Assembly: GCA_019321725.1 (NCBI GenBank)
Contig: CM033116.1
Location: 18,559,869-18,623,868 of the forward strand
Direction of reading: 5' to 3'
Origin: Paulownia fortunei
Lineage: Eukaryota > Streptophyta > Magnoliopsida > Lamiales > Paulowniaceae
DNA: 64,000 nucleotides
Shown here: piece by piece, positions 50,401 through 61,890 of the stretch
Layout: each line of letters begins with the position of its first letter
Numbering within the stretch: the first letter of the stretch is position 1
Program-made: the position numbers and the translations under genes
Notes under the pieces: model-generated
What the model was told of the DNA's origin: nothing
The model's database searches: none
Seen by the model: only the letters and a program-made list of their open reading frames with translations

Positions 50401-51563
50401 AAGGTGGATGCTCTTGGAAGTCGTTGGGCTCTAGCTCCTAACTTTACAAAGCTTTTTCTCAGCATGGTGGATTATCGATCTTGTTGTCATTCCTACTAAG
50501 GTGTCTTCTGTCTGAGCTGATGAATCCTCTTAGGTGGTCTGCAATACTGTCACTCAACTGACACTTCTGTTAAGTTGATAGGCGAGTCTTTCACAGCTGT
50601 TGATCCATTAAGTTGTTGCTATGTTTTTCCTCATGAGGGAGTTTATGAAAAGTTGTTTGAATTTTCTTCTTTCTTGCTAACTTTTTTCTGCTTGCTAACT
50701 TCTTGTGTGTGTGTGTCTTCTTATGGAGGAGATACTTTGTTGAAAATTTCTTCTTAAATCGCGAGGCTTCTCTTACTGGGCTCCTTGCTCGAGGGGCGCA
50801 GAATTCTACTGGACCGAAAACTTTTGAGATTCCTATGAAAGCTCCTGAAAGCTCTTAATAATGCTGGGGTGGAAGCTCATGCAACAGTTGGTCTACTCGA
50901 TTTCTATTAACTACTTTCTCTTGAGGGATAGCTTCAGCAATAGCTTTTCTAGTTTTAGATCTTGTTAACATTCTCAATGTTGAAGCAGAGAGTTCCCACA
51001 AACGGCGCTAAATTGATGTGGTCCAACCTCGAATTTATTTGAATCTTCGTGAATTGAATCCTTGTAATTATTTCTCATCAGGAAATGATCATAATAGAGG
51101 TTTCTGCCTACAACACAAATAAATAATTAGGGGTCCCCGAGATTGTTCTAAGGATAACCCTCTGACACTCAAGTTAGTAATGAAACAAAAAATAATAAAT
51201 AAATAACTGATAAAAATTTGGAAACTGTAAATATCCAATGTAAAAAATAGCATCTCCCGTCCAATTATGTGGAGAGGATATTTATAGCTATTTTGAAAAT
51301 GATATTTATAGATATTTATTATGAGATTTTGGTGTTACGAGCCATTTACTTATTTTAGGCCCATTATGCTCCGTTGAATTAAAATTTAATATTTATGGAC
51401 TTACTCAAATTATTTCATGCAGTATTTTCGATTGTTTTGGAATAAGATGTTTTGATAGAATGAAAAGCTTTTGCTTTGTTTGGTTACATTTTGAACATTT
51501 TCCTTCGCCACAAGGAAAATGTGTTTGGAAAAGTCCAAATATTTTGGTCCCCCATGGTGGGCT

Positions 51564-51590
51564 ATGTGTGTGTGTGTGTGTGTGCGTGTT
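51564..51590. repeat. (TG)n microsatellite
   Basis: A TG run lies within one tandem unit of the inverted-ended element, where the other units have CTACGTGTGG. It probably expanded from that word. Confidence 0.85.
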
Positions 51591-52227
51591 TTATTGTTTG
51601 GGACAAGATGTTTTGAGGGAATGAAAGGCTTTTGCTTTGTTTGGTTTCATTTTGTGTTCCTTCACCATAAGAAAAATGTGTTTGGAAAAATCCGGATATT
51701 TGAATAGCCCATGATGGATATGTGTTGTGAAATCATTCTATTAAAATATCTTATCCCAAAATAATCAAAAATAGCCACACATGGCCCACCATTGGCCACT
51801 GAAATATATGGACTTTTCCAAACACATTAGTGACAAACACGTAATTCATATAATTTATTATAATAATTATATTATTAGATAACTAAAATATTAAAAAATA
51901 TTTTTATAAATAAAAAATATTAATTAAATACTAAATTAATTAAATAAAATATTCCAAGATATTTTCAAATATTTTATTTTAAGTAAAGCTCAATACGAGT
52001 GATTAAATAAAAATATTTAAAAATTTAAACTTAATGATAATTTAAAAAATAAATAATAATATAACTAATTAATTTCTTACATAAATGTATGATCACATTA
52101 ATCATGGATAAAAATACAAAAAATACAAAAATAAACATAAAGATAATTGTTCAATTGTGGAAAAATTGCTCATTTTTTATAGATAAATATTGCACACAAC
52201 AATTGAAAAAAAACTATTCGTATTATA

Positions 52228-52583
52228 GATCATTATTAGGGATGGTAATGAATTAAATGTGGGGCGAGTTTGTAAAGACTTGGAACTTGACCCATTAAAA
52301 TTTTTAAAGAGCTAGATCCGTCCCAAATTCAAATCCAATGATTAGACTCATTAAACCTTATGTTTTATAATTTAAAAAATATTACGAATTATTAAACTTT
52401 CTAAAAAATTTATTTTTAAAAAAAATTAAAAAAATAAAAATAAATAAATTAAGTCGGTTGGATTTGAAAATAAAAAATTTAGAATTCAATCCAAATCCAT
52501 TTATATAATTAAAACCAACTCCAAAAAAGATGAATGTGGAACAAATCCAAATCCCAACCCCATTTGCCATTCATAATCATTAT
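52228..52583. mobile_element. Dispersed repeat family A, about 355 bp, TIR-like ends
   Basis: The left end ATTAGGGATGGTAATGAATT and the right end CCATTTGCCATTCATAATC are approximate inverted copies. The interior has GACTTGGAACTTGACCC and AATCCAAATCCCAACCCC. It is MITE-like, with no coding capacity. Confidence 0.5.
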
Positions 52584-53994
52584 TGCATTGTACAATTTCA
52601 TAAGCAATATCAAGATGAGAAAGCTTATTAATGTTTAATTCTTTTTTACACCACATCCCCTAATTAGCTATTTAAAGAAATGACTATATATAGATTATTC
52701 AATAACATAGGACAATTTTATTATTATCTAAACATTTGGATTTTATTATCACCCTATTAACTATCTGAAAGAAAACTTTTTAGGTTAGCTAGTTGAAAAT
52801 TGAAGTTTTATTTTATTTTTTTCTCTTTTTTCTAATATTGGATGCTTAAACTTCAAGTTTAAAGAATTAAGTGTGAGTTGAATTGTTCTCCTTCTTTCCT
52901 ATTTTAGGGTTGTTGGTTGAAATCTATTTTCTTTTTCTCTTTTGCCTATTGGATGAATAAACTTCAATTTTAAAGAGTGAGTTGACTTGTTTTTCTTTTT
53001 CCTTTTTATTTTCACCAATTGGGAAAAAATAAAAATTGTTTTGAGGACCAATTTTATCAATAGCATCAAATTTAAAGTGAATCCAAAAGTTCCATTTGAA
53101 GGCCAATTTTACTTTTATTTGTTCTTTTTGCCCCATATATTAATTATATATGCCCTATCTATGAGTTGCTAAGAGTTAACACACGCTAACATAAAAAATA
53201 TTATTATTTTTAATTAATTCGGATCTTTTATTTTAATTTTATATTGTATCTTGTATTTCATATAAAAAAGTATTTTATATATATTATGTCTATGTATTAT
53301 ATAGAAGAAAAAATAGAACATAAAATTATAATAAAAAATTTCATATTACTTTTCAATATGAAAATACTTATATTGGAATTGTAACTAAAAAATGTACTAC
53401 TTTATCTTTCTTGTAATGTCCTATGCAAACTTATGCCCAAAAAAGTGTCTAATTAACTATATTAAGTGGAAAGCACACTTTAGCACCACTTCCATTTAGT
53501 GATAGTTAGGTTGGGTGATGTAGTTTATATATATATATATATATATATGGAATTCAGAAATGGAGTGACTAGTTCTCACGCTAGCTAAGATTTCACTACT
53601 AAAAAATAACAAAAGCCACATAAATTATATTGAGACACAAATAACAAAAATAAAGTTAAGAGTGCTGCTTTTTGGAGAATTAATTGTTGGTTTTTATTTG
53701 ATTTTTCAATCTGTCTCAAATATTTAAATGACAATTATATTGTGAGTTATTTAAATTAATAAGACCAAATAAATAATCTATTAATTAGACTCTATAAAAA
53801 GGATATGAGTTGTAGATTGTGTAGAGACTCAATACTAATTTAATTAGGGTTGATGAAATTTTAATAACCTAATGTACAAATAATATTATAGGGTTATTGT
53901 CTATAGGTAAAATTATACATTCATGTTTTGTTCGTCTCCTCTTTCCCCATCTAAGGGGGAACATAAATTAAGCACTTGAGGAGATTTGTCTGTA

Positions 53995-54220
53995 GACAAG
54001 GACGAAACTAAGAAATAGATACGGAAAGGTGAGATTCATTTTAATTTTTGAAAAATAGTAGATAAAAAAATATTTTTTATTATTTTTTTAGAGGAATAAA
54101 TTTTTAAAATTTAATAATTATATATATATAATTTACTCGAAATTTAAACATTTTGTGGAGTTAATAGGGGAGAGGGGCGTCTGCGACCATCTACCCCTAA
54201 CTCCGTCTCTGATTGTAGAA
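53995..54220. mobile_element. Dispersed repeat family D, short copy with inverted ends
   Basis: The left end AGACAAGGACGAAACTAAG and the right end CCCTAACTCCGTCTCTGATTG are near inverted copies. GGGGAGAGGGGCGTCTGCGA lies before the right end, as GGGGGGCAATCGCC does in the copy at 16795. Confidence 0.45.
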
Positions 54221-56069
54221 GATGCTAATTTCTTTGCTTCTTCACTATGATTTAGATACGTGTTTTCAATAATTGATAATTTAACATAATAATTTTTAGA
54301 TTATATAATTATAATCATATTTAGAAGTTAAATCTAACATCAATCATATGATTCATTAAATATCAAATACTTATCTTTTGAAATCAAAATATAGTTATTA
54401 CATCCCACGCTAAGTGGCGGAGTGGAAAACATTTGGAGTACCAATGTGAGTGACAATAATTCAAATTCTCGAAAGGTATAATAAAGTTGTAAAGTAATAC
54501 CGATATCTGCGTGTTGTTGCTCTTTTAAGAAACAGAACGAGTGGCGTATCCGATCTGAATGCGAGTATACTGTGGACACCATAAGGTCGAATTTATCTAG
54601 AACGTGTTCTTGAAGGGTGAGCATTCTCTCTAAGATTTAGTCGGGTGAAAACGTTAAATATCTATATATCAAAAGAAAATTAATAATATATATATATATA
54701 TATATATTGTATATCGTTTTCATATATATAGTTATTACAAGAGGCAGCCGAAGGAATTGAATTAGGTCTCGCCGGACAATTGTTGGCCCACAAAACTCAC
54801 ATGACATGTTAAAGATCATCCTCAGGAATATCTTAGTGATGCACAAAGTTGTAAAGTGTAACAAGAAAACAAGGTGGTTTGTTACAACTTAGGACAGAAG
54901 AATGAAAAGTGCCATAACCAATTTTAGCAAATAAATTCAGAATTTTGGAGTTAAAACCATTCAGATTGGTCACTAGCCAAATATTATTTTTTTTTGTTAA
55001 AAAAAGAAAGAAATGCAATATAATGGAATTTGATATGCAATTTAGAATTTTTAATTTTGAACGACAAAATAAATATTTTGACTTATATAAAAAGTAATTT
55101 ATAAATTTAAAGAGGAATAAATTTTTAATTTTATTTAATTTACATATAAAACTTAACACTACAAACGATGGTTAATTAAAATAATGAATGATATAATGAA
55201 ACACTAAAGAGTTATACTAGCTCGACACCATTTGAAATGGATTTAACTAAACTTGTTAAATCGTGGGAAAATTTAAAATAAAAAATCCCACTTTCCACAC
55301 AATTTGATTTAAAATTAAACTAGTTTTACTTCCCACTCACTACTAAGGAAAATAATATATATATTATTAATCAAATATTAAGTAATATTAAGAAAGTTGT
55401 AAGAAAAAATTATTTTTTTAATCCTAAAATATAAGAGAATTTATAAATTTGGTACTATACTTTCAAAAATAGTCCAATCTAATCTTATGAATCAGTAGCC
55501 TTGCCATGCTTTTTTGGTCCCACTGTTAACTTCTCAAAAAAAAAAAAAAAAACAGAAAAAACTATTGTGCTGTCTGAGTTTAAAAAATGAAATTTTTTAA
55601 TTTCGGGCACATGTGATGCAATTAATTTTCTTACTGAATAACAATTATATTATAAATTATTTAATTTGATAGAGTCAAATAAATAATTTATCATATGAGA
55701 CTCTAAAAATATATTCAGGGTATGAACTTTGTATAGAAACATAATACAAGTCAAATTTAGGATTGATGATATTTTTTTTAACCTAATATATAAAGAAGAT
55801 TATGGGTTATGATTTTCAAATCATATTATACAATATTATTCTTCTCATCTCTCTCCATCTTAGAGAAAGATCCATTAAGTATTTTAAGTTAATTTGACTA
55901 TGGAAGACGAATACCCCAATTATTTTTATTGTCATACATTCAGCTATACTTTTGATTTAAAATTAGAGTATTTTTTGATAATTTACATGACGATTTTGGA
56001 TTGTGATTATTGAATCATATTACATTAAAGTCTAACAAAATGCTTTACAGATAATTATTATAATTTTAG

Positions 56070-56274
56070 CTTTTTTATTTTTTTGTTCCGTTTTTTCTCT
56101 TAATTTTTCTCCCTTTTCTTTTTTCTCTATTTTTCCTATTTTTAATTTTTATTGTTACATTTTTCTCTCTTCTTTTTTTTTTTTTTTTTTTCCCCTTTCT
56201 TCTTTCATTTCCTTTTTCTTCCTTCTGATTTTCTTTTTCTCTATTTCTTTCTTCTCAGTTGCTCCACTTTTCAT

Positions 56275-56308
<34 letters not shown>

Positions 56309-56605
56309 CTCCTTTCTTCCATTTTTCTCCATTTTTTAGTAATTCTTTATTTTCTTCTTTTTTTTTTACCATTTTTTTCTATTTTTTTCTCTTTCTTCTA
56401 CCGTTTTTCTTTTCTTTTTCTCTACCTCTTTCTACATTTTTCTATTTTCTCTTTTCGTCTACCATTTTTTTTTTCTCTTTTTGTTTCTCTCATTTTTTGC
56501 TATTTTTCTATTGGTCTATCTTATTATTCCATTTTCTTCCTTTTTTTCTTGACTTTGTTTCTGTTAAGATCTCTTTTTCTCTCTTCGACCTCAGCTCGCC
56601 ACCTT
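56070..56605. repeat. Long polypyrimidine tract
   Basis: About 530 bp is nearly pure C and T on the + strand, including a poly-T run and two CT runs. It forces a 158-codon Phe/Ser/Leu open frame that is not a gene. It can form triplex (H-DNA) structures. Confidence 0.85.
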
Positions 56606-57194
56606 CACCAACACACAAGTTCTCCTAAAATATCTATATTACTTGGTATATTTTTTATTAAATTTTTAATTTAATTTATGGTATAAATTTTAAATATAAA
56701 TTTTAAAATTATCATTTTGAAAAACATAGAACAAAATCTATATTCAAAAAATTTAATTTTTAATATTTTTTAGTTCAACGAATCCACAAGTATAGTGCTT
56801 TTGTTAATAAACTTATACATTACAAACTAAAGGTTTAAAATTGAGTTTACTAAACTCAAAATTTTGCTCAATAAAGATTTTTTGATGCATAGGAAGTTTT
56901 ATTTTTCAATAATAACTTAAAAATATTTTTCTTAACAAATTTACATATTTTTTATTAAATTACACACGCACCTACGAGGATCCGAACACTCGACCTTCCC
57001 CTTCATTCCACACAACAAATTTACAAGTTTTATTATAACTTTTGAAATAAACAAAAAGATTTTATCAACTTATTGAATCCATATTCTTCTTTTATTACAC
57101 CCTTGACAATTATAACATTTATTAATTTATTGTTGTTTTGGAAGATCAGTGAAGATGGTGGGTTGGTGTGTTGAGGCATTGGAGAGGAGGACAG

Positions 57195-57377
57195 AAACCT
57201 TAGAGAAAATGGGATAAAAAGACAAGGAAAAAAGAAAAAACAAAACGAAAGAAAAAAAAAACAAGGAAAAATAGAGAAAAAGGAAAAAGTTGTAGAGAAA
57301 GGGAAAGTAGAGAAGATGAAATAAAAGAGGAAAAAACAAAAAAGAAAAGAGAAAAAGAGGAAAAATAAAAAAAAATT
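57195..57377. repeat. Polypurine tract, inverted relative to 56070-56605
   Basis: About 180 bp is nearly pure A and G. The preceding bases GATGGTGGGTTGGTGTGTTGAGG (57153 on) roughly mirror the sequence after the pyrimidine tract (CCACCTTCACCAACACACAAG), so the two tracts look like arms of an old inverted repeat. Confidence 0.65.
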
Positions 57378-57748
57378 AGCAAAACGGTACAGTTTGAATT
57401 ACCGCCAAATCGAACTAAATTATAATTTCAATTTGTATCAAATAAAATTGAAAATTTTAATTTGATATTCGATTATTTTTTTTCTAAATTTTCGATATTG
57501 AGTTTCGATTTAATGTTCGAACTAAATACGGAATTAATCTTTTTTATATTATTTACATAATTGATTATTTGACTAATTGTTGATCATTTGAGAATTGTTC
57601 TCCCGTCTCTTGGTTTTTGCTTTTTGCCCTAATCCCTAATTCGCCAATTCCCCACTTCTCTCGATTCCTCAACCACCCAAGCCACCACCACCGTTGGGTG
57701 TCGCGTCCGCCACGGTGGCTGTCGGCGTCCATCACCCCCTTCACGTTT

Positions 57749-57877
57749 ATGGCAACCAACTTGAGGCTTAAGCTGGCTATTTCGCCCATCTTAGCCGCAC
57801 AGTCTGTGTATTTCAGCAGAGCACACTCACGGGCCACCACCGTCAGCCGAGGTCACAGCCACCCCAATCTCCCCGAG
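57749..57877 (+). pseudogene. Possible first exon with mitochondrial leader, rest of gene not found
   Basis: The ATG at 57749 opens 43 codons (MATNLRLKLAISPILAAQSV ... RAHSRATTVSRGHSHP ... PE), ending at a donor GAG|GTAATT. The peptide is basic, hydroxylated and acid-poor, like a mitochondrial presequence. The C-rich leader before it resembles a plant 5' UTR. The only downstream acceptor I could fit (58327, TGTGCAG) leads to YVNEM and a stop in frame, giving a 48-residue product. I do not recognise the family. It may be a small gene, a truncated gene, or a gene piece carried in a transposon, since the same GGTTCGGTT-type repeat and polypurine tracts lie on both sides. Confidence 0.35.
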
Positions 57878-58346
57878 GTAATTTTTCTCAACCTCTTTCT
57901 TTGATATATACCAGAAAATGGGAGAAGGTTTAAGGACAAATATGGGGTTTGAAGATGGATAATTGAAGCCCGAGAATTCCGTCTCCTCAAGAAGAAACAC
58001 AATTTTTAGTTCGGAAATGTGATAATTCTCATTGCTGTAAAATTGTTTGAACTATAATTCTTCGATTAACCCTAACTAATGAGTTTTACGTAGAAGTTTT
58101 ATTATAAAGGCGCTCTTCTCTATTTTCCGCTTTTTCTGGTTTATTTGCTGAAGTTGTTATTTCCTTCCTTTTAATTGCCAGCTTCTCCTTCACGTTTATT
58201 CCCTTGGCTTATTACGTTTTTCCTTCACCTCTGTTTATTGTTGCTGCCTTCCATTGTTGCTGGAGTTCCTTGGCTCTATTGCTTGTCTTGTTTCTATTCT
58301 GAATCATTCTTCTGTTATTTTGTGCAGTATGTGAATGAAATGTAGG

Positions 58347-58456
58347 TAATGAAATTTAGAAAATTTACAATATGCATGTGGAATACTTTAATTGGAATAT
58401 AAAATTTAGAAAATTTATAATGTGCCTGTGGAATACTTTAATTGGATTATGAAATT
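58347..58456. repeat. 50-bp tandem duplication
   Basis: GTGGAATACTTTAATTGGA stands near 58379 and 58429, each preceded by AAATTTAGAAAATTTA. There are two copies with few differences. Confidence 0.8.
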
Positions 58457-58479
58457 TTAGGCCTTCTTATTTTTTGGGA

Positions 58480-58870
58480 AAATTTTTGGTTTACCGTACT
58501 CTTGAAATCAAAAAACCGAAATAAATTCGGTGCTTTAATCGAACGAACCGAATAGTTCGATTCGGTATTCTGTATATTATTTTGGAAATTCAATTTTTTA
58601 CCGAATCGAATAGTTTAGGTTTCGTATTTTGTATATTATTTTGGCTTATTAAAATTTCGGTTCGATCCAGTAAATTGAAAATTCAATTTTTTACCGAATT
58701 GAATAGTTTAGTTTCCGTATTTTGTATATTATTTTGGCTTATTAAAATTTCGGTTCGATTCAATAAATTGAAAATTCAATTTTTTACTGAATTGAATAGT
58801 TTAGTTTCCGTATTTTGTATATTATTTTGGCTTATTAAAATTTCGCTTGGATTCGATTTTACTAAGCCCT
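58480..58870. repeat. GGTTCGGTT-type repeat with 93-bp triplication (58588-58866)
   Basis: ATTCAATTTTTTACCGAAT or a close variant starts at 58588, 58681 and 58774, exactly 93 bp apart. Because 93 is a multiple of three, one frame stays open for 97 codons (58582-58872 +) as three 31-residue repeats. The open frame is explained by the repeat and has no family match. Confidence 0.85.
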
Positions 58871-58876
58871 AGGTAG

Positions 58877-59036
58877 AGAAAAGAAAAAGAAAGAGAGATG
58901 AAAAAAGAAAAGAAAAAAATTAGGAAAAAAGGGGACAAAAAGAAAACAGAAGAAGAAAAGACAAAAATGAAAATGGAGAAAAAAGGAAAGGAAAAACGAA
59001 AAAAAAAAAGTATCAAAAACAGAAAAAAAAAAAATT
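58877..59036. repeat. Second polypurine tract
   Basis: About 160 bp is almost pure A/G, directly after the GGTTCGGTT-type repeat, in the same orientation as the tract at 57195-57377. Confidence 0.8.
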
Positions 59037-59039
59037 AGT

Positions 59040-61240
59040 GGTAGTTTTGCAATTATCTATAAAATGTCTGCCTTGAAACTAATTTTCTTTTCTTGTTCAA
59101 ACCTGAATTCTAACGGAACAATAGTTTTTTCCATTCAAAAGTTAATTACGAGACCAAATATGCAAGGAGAGGCTAATATATAAGACTTTTCCGAACTTGC
59201 AAATTGAGACTAAAATAATAATTTTTCTCTAATTATATCTATTAAGTGACAATATTTATTATTTTGCCACAATAATAGCTTTCACAATATTAATAGTGGT
59301 AAAAATTATTGTTTAAGTCATCAATATTGTCAATTAATGACATATATATAGTATATAAAATTAGTGATACATTTATAGTGATAATAAAATTATTATCATA
59401 GTAATACATGTACAGTAACAACATAATGATAACAAAAATTATCATGAATCGATGATAAAATTTGGATTGTCACTATACAAGTATCAATTAATTAGTGATA
59501 ACTTAAAAATAGTGTTTATCACTATTAAACTTATAAAAATTATTAATGTGTAAAAAATATTTTTTTTTTCACTCAATGTATATAATTAACTTTAATTTTT
59601 ATATTATCACTTAACATCACATTGCTAATTTATATATATATATATATATTCTTAGTAACTTAATTCAAGAGCTACACCTTCTTGCTAGACTTTTTTTATC
59701 ATTGAAAAATTTGAAGAAAACCACCTTTTCTAAATGCAATATGATATTCAAGGCTACAATTAAATTTATGCAATTATCAAATAGTAGAATTTTAAATATC
59801 TATTTTGCATATATTTTTACATTGAAACTTTGACTATTTAGCAATTTTGTGTTCTCTTAATTCCCGTTTTCATTTTGAACACGACTATTATGTCCATTTT
59901 GCAATAAGAAAAGACTTCAAATTGAGTGAGATACTCAAATGTGCATCCAATTTAAGGTGAGCCAAACAAATTAATGTAGCCTAGTATATTTGGCCCGCTT
60001 GACCAAATGACATGTAATAATCATGATGTCACTTGTTATCCTGATGATAATAGAGTGCATCTAATCGAGTCTAAATAGATTTATAATGAGTTTTAATTTT
60101 TTATTTTTAAATTTATTTTATATCGAACTCATCTGTTTAATTTATTTACTTATTTTTTATTTTAATAATATTATATCAAAATATATATATTTTAAAAAAA
60201 ATTAGTAGTGTTATTTTAAAAAAAAATATTTTTTAATATTTTTTAAAATTATAAAATGGGTCTAGATCGAATGGGTTTCAGATTTTGGCAAATCTGTCCC
60301 AACCGACCCTATTGCAATCCCTAGTCATCCATGCCTAATATCAAATACAAAAAATACTTGATGGGAACTCGAGAGCTAGTTGAAGCATATCCCGCAATTT
60401 ATCCTTTTCAGGGTGCTAAAACAGGTATTTTGGAGTCTAAAATTAATTCGATAAAATTGAAATATTTGGATTATTAAAATAAAATAAAATAAAATAAAAT
60501 ACAAAAAATACTTAATTTTTAATATTAAATAGTTAGAATTATACTACGTCAACGTCAACTGACATGATTGACATCGATATTAAAACATGCGAGGAGTATA
60601 AGAATTTCCATAACAAATAATTAACCAAAACTTCCCAAAGAATACTCAAGAAACCATAGAAAAACAATTCATACTATTTGTACATGATGCATTATTAAGT
60701 GGGAAGAAAAATTATTATGTAAAGAGAGAGTTGTTTTTGGGGCACAATTTTATGCCAAGACAAGATTATACTTATCATCATTCCAGCCCCATCTTCACAT
60801 GCTATTTCTCCAAATGTGCATACAAAGATAGATACACCTACATAATTAGATTTTTGGATTATTATTTGGTCTTGCTCTTATCCCTTTTCTAGTCGAAAAA
60901 TACTTGGCTACACGAATATTTCACATCCAATTTGATAATTACACCACATCAACACAATATATATTTTATTATCACCATTTAATATAAAAAAAATATCCGA
61001 AGCAGAACCTAATCTAAAAATATCTAAAACTTTTCGTAAATCAAATTTTTTCTTTGAATTCCACCCAAGATTTTACATTATAAATTCGATTGTGTATGCA
61101 AATTCTATTGCATTATATAAATGAGTGTTCACGTATAAAATTTTATTCATTAAATATTAAATGTACATATAACATAATTAACACAAAATTACAATAGAAT
61201 ATCGAATTCTTGTATCAAAAATAAAGAAAAAAATACTTCA
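59040..61240. other. AT-rich intergenic DNA
   Basis: No gene is supported. It holds a TA microsatellite near 59632-59650, a family A element (60050-60330) and simple AT-rich sequence including an (AAAAT)n-like run near 60475-60505. Confidence 0.5.
60050..60330. mobile_element. Dispersed repeat family A, about 280 bp
   Basis: It begins near GATAATAGAGTGCATCTAATCG and ends AACCGACCCTATTGCAATCC. GGGTCTAGATCGAATGGGTT and CTCATCTGTTTAATTTATT match the layout of the 10975 copy. No coding is visible. Confidence 0.45.
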
Positions 61241-61247
61241 CACAAAA

Positions 61248-61303
61248 TAAACCCCCACCCCCACCCCCAGCCCACCCCATCCCATCCCATCCCACCCCCC
61301 TTC
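61248..61303 (-). other. G-quadruplex-prone C/G tract
   Basis: The + strand reads CCCCCACCCCCACCCCCAGC and then CCACCCCATCCCATCCCATC and CCACCCCCC, so the minus strand has many G runs with 1-2-base loops. It lies about 600 bp upstream of the DUF538 start and 270 bp upstream of its presumed promoter. Confidence 0.6.
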
Positions 61304-61575
61304 TTGTTTTTCTCTCCGTCTCTCACACACACATACACACAGTGGAAGGTATATTCTGCACTCGAAGCCCACAACCACTTGCCAAGACTCCAAGTGTAAC
61401 TTTTCTTACTGGTTGGATCAGCCTTTGCTCATGTCATTTTTCCTCTATCGTACTTATCGCTCAAATTCCATGCATATCAGCTGCAGCCTGCTCTCTCATC
61501 CATCCCACACTCTCCTGTTACGCGCGTCCCAACTCTTCCCCTCTCGTCAACTTTCCCTACCCTCACAAAAGCCAA

Positions 61576-61597
61576 CACGTGGCTAAATATATATGAA
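61576..61597 (+). promoter_or_regulatory. G-box/ABRE and TATA region of the DUF538 gene
   Basis: ACACGTGGC (core CACGTG at 61576-61581) is followed within a few bases by CTAAATATATATGAA, a good TATA box. The start codon is about 295 bp downstream, leaving a long leader. CACGTG with this flank is the binding site of bZIP (ABA-responsive) and bHLH factors. The spacing supports a functional promoter, but expression cannot be read from sequence. Confidence 0.55.
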
Positions 61598-61783
61598 ATC
61601 CCCATTTTATACCTACGGTTTCCAACCCCATTGGCCAGCCCATTGCACCACACCTTCAGGAAATCAAGACTCCCAAAGTGCGGCCCTTCTTCACCACCAA
61701 TAATTGATCATTCCTCCTAATCCCCTCTGTATCCTTGCTGGCACCGTCTCCTTAATCTTCTTCTAATCTTCTTGTTCTCCTCC

Positions 61784-61820
61784 TCCACCACCACCACCGC
61801 CGCCGCCGCCGCCACCCCCC
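61784..61820 (+). repeat. (CCA/CCG)n run in DUF538 5' leader
   Basis: A CCACCACC run followed by CCGCCGCC and a C run lies about 70-105 bp before the ATG. It is probably transcribed as part of the 5' UTR. Confidence 0.8.
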
Positions 61821-61890
61821 CTCCACCATCTCCGTCTCAAACCAAAAACCCAAAAAAAATAAAAAAATTCCATTCCATAGACCCCAAGAA

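Larger units (their letters stand above)
45944..51421 (-). mobile_element. LTR-flanked non-autonomous element (minus strand)
   Basis: Two related ends face each other as direct repeats. The left is 45944-46243 plus 47788-47842; the right is 51014-51421. Both start TGATGTGGTCCAAC on the + strand and end in ATGCA, giving TG...CA on the minus strand. Beside the right copy, at about 50995-51013, the minus strand reads TTTAGCGCCGTTTGTGGGAA, close to the primer-binding region TTTGGCGCCGTCTGTGGGAA that I recall from plant Gypsy-type elements, so the element reads leftward. I see no gag, protease, RT or integrase. The internal region instead holds low-complexity minisatellites, as in LARD elements. 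No clear target-site duplication was found. Confidence 0.6.
45745..51840. mobile_element. Inverted-ended element of tandem units, split by a nested LTR element
   Basis: Units of about 160-180 bp carry AAAGTCCGGATATTTCAACG, GCCCATGGTGGG, TGTTTTGGAATAAGATG and CTTTTGCTTTGTTTGGTTTC. Forward copies lie at 45745-45880, 45895-45943 (cut), 51422-51520 (the continuation), about 51520-51680 and 51680-51735. An inverted copy closes the right end (about 51735-51835, reading AATAGCCACACATGGCCCAC). The cut unit shows the 45944-51421 insertion landed inside this element. No transposase is visible. The left end lies only about 145 bp upstream of the SCPL start codon. Confidence 0.6.
51841..56069. other. AT-rich intergenic DNA
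   Basis: No gene is supported. It contains a family A element (52228-52583), TA microsatellites near 53527-53550 and 54690-54708, and a family D element (53995-54220). Open frames such as 54340-54624 (-) and 54833-55159 (-) lack any family marks. Confidence 0.45.

Noticed and set aside
50131..50465. Periodic Pro/Cys/Leu frames on the minus strand, possible repeat protein
   Set aside because: The periodicity comes from the DNA minisatellite at 50160-50400 and several frames show it at once.
56152..56628. 158-codon open frame rich in Phe, Ser and Leu
   Set aside because: It lies wholly inside a polypyrimidine tract; such tracts cannot encode most stop codons, and the frame has no domain.
57127..57382. 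Two Phe-rich frames on the minus strand
   Set aside because: They are the complement of a polypurine tract, with the same composition artefact.
61342..61596. 84-codon frame upstream of the DUF538 gene
   Set aside because: It ends across the G-box/TATA region, so it lies in the promoter; no family match is apparent.
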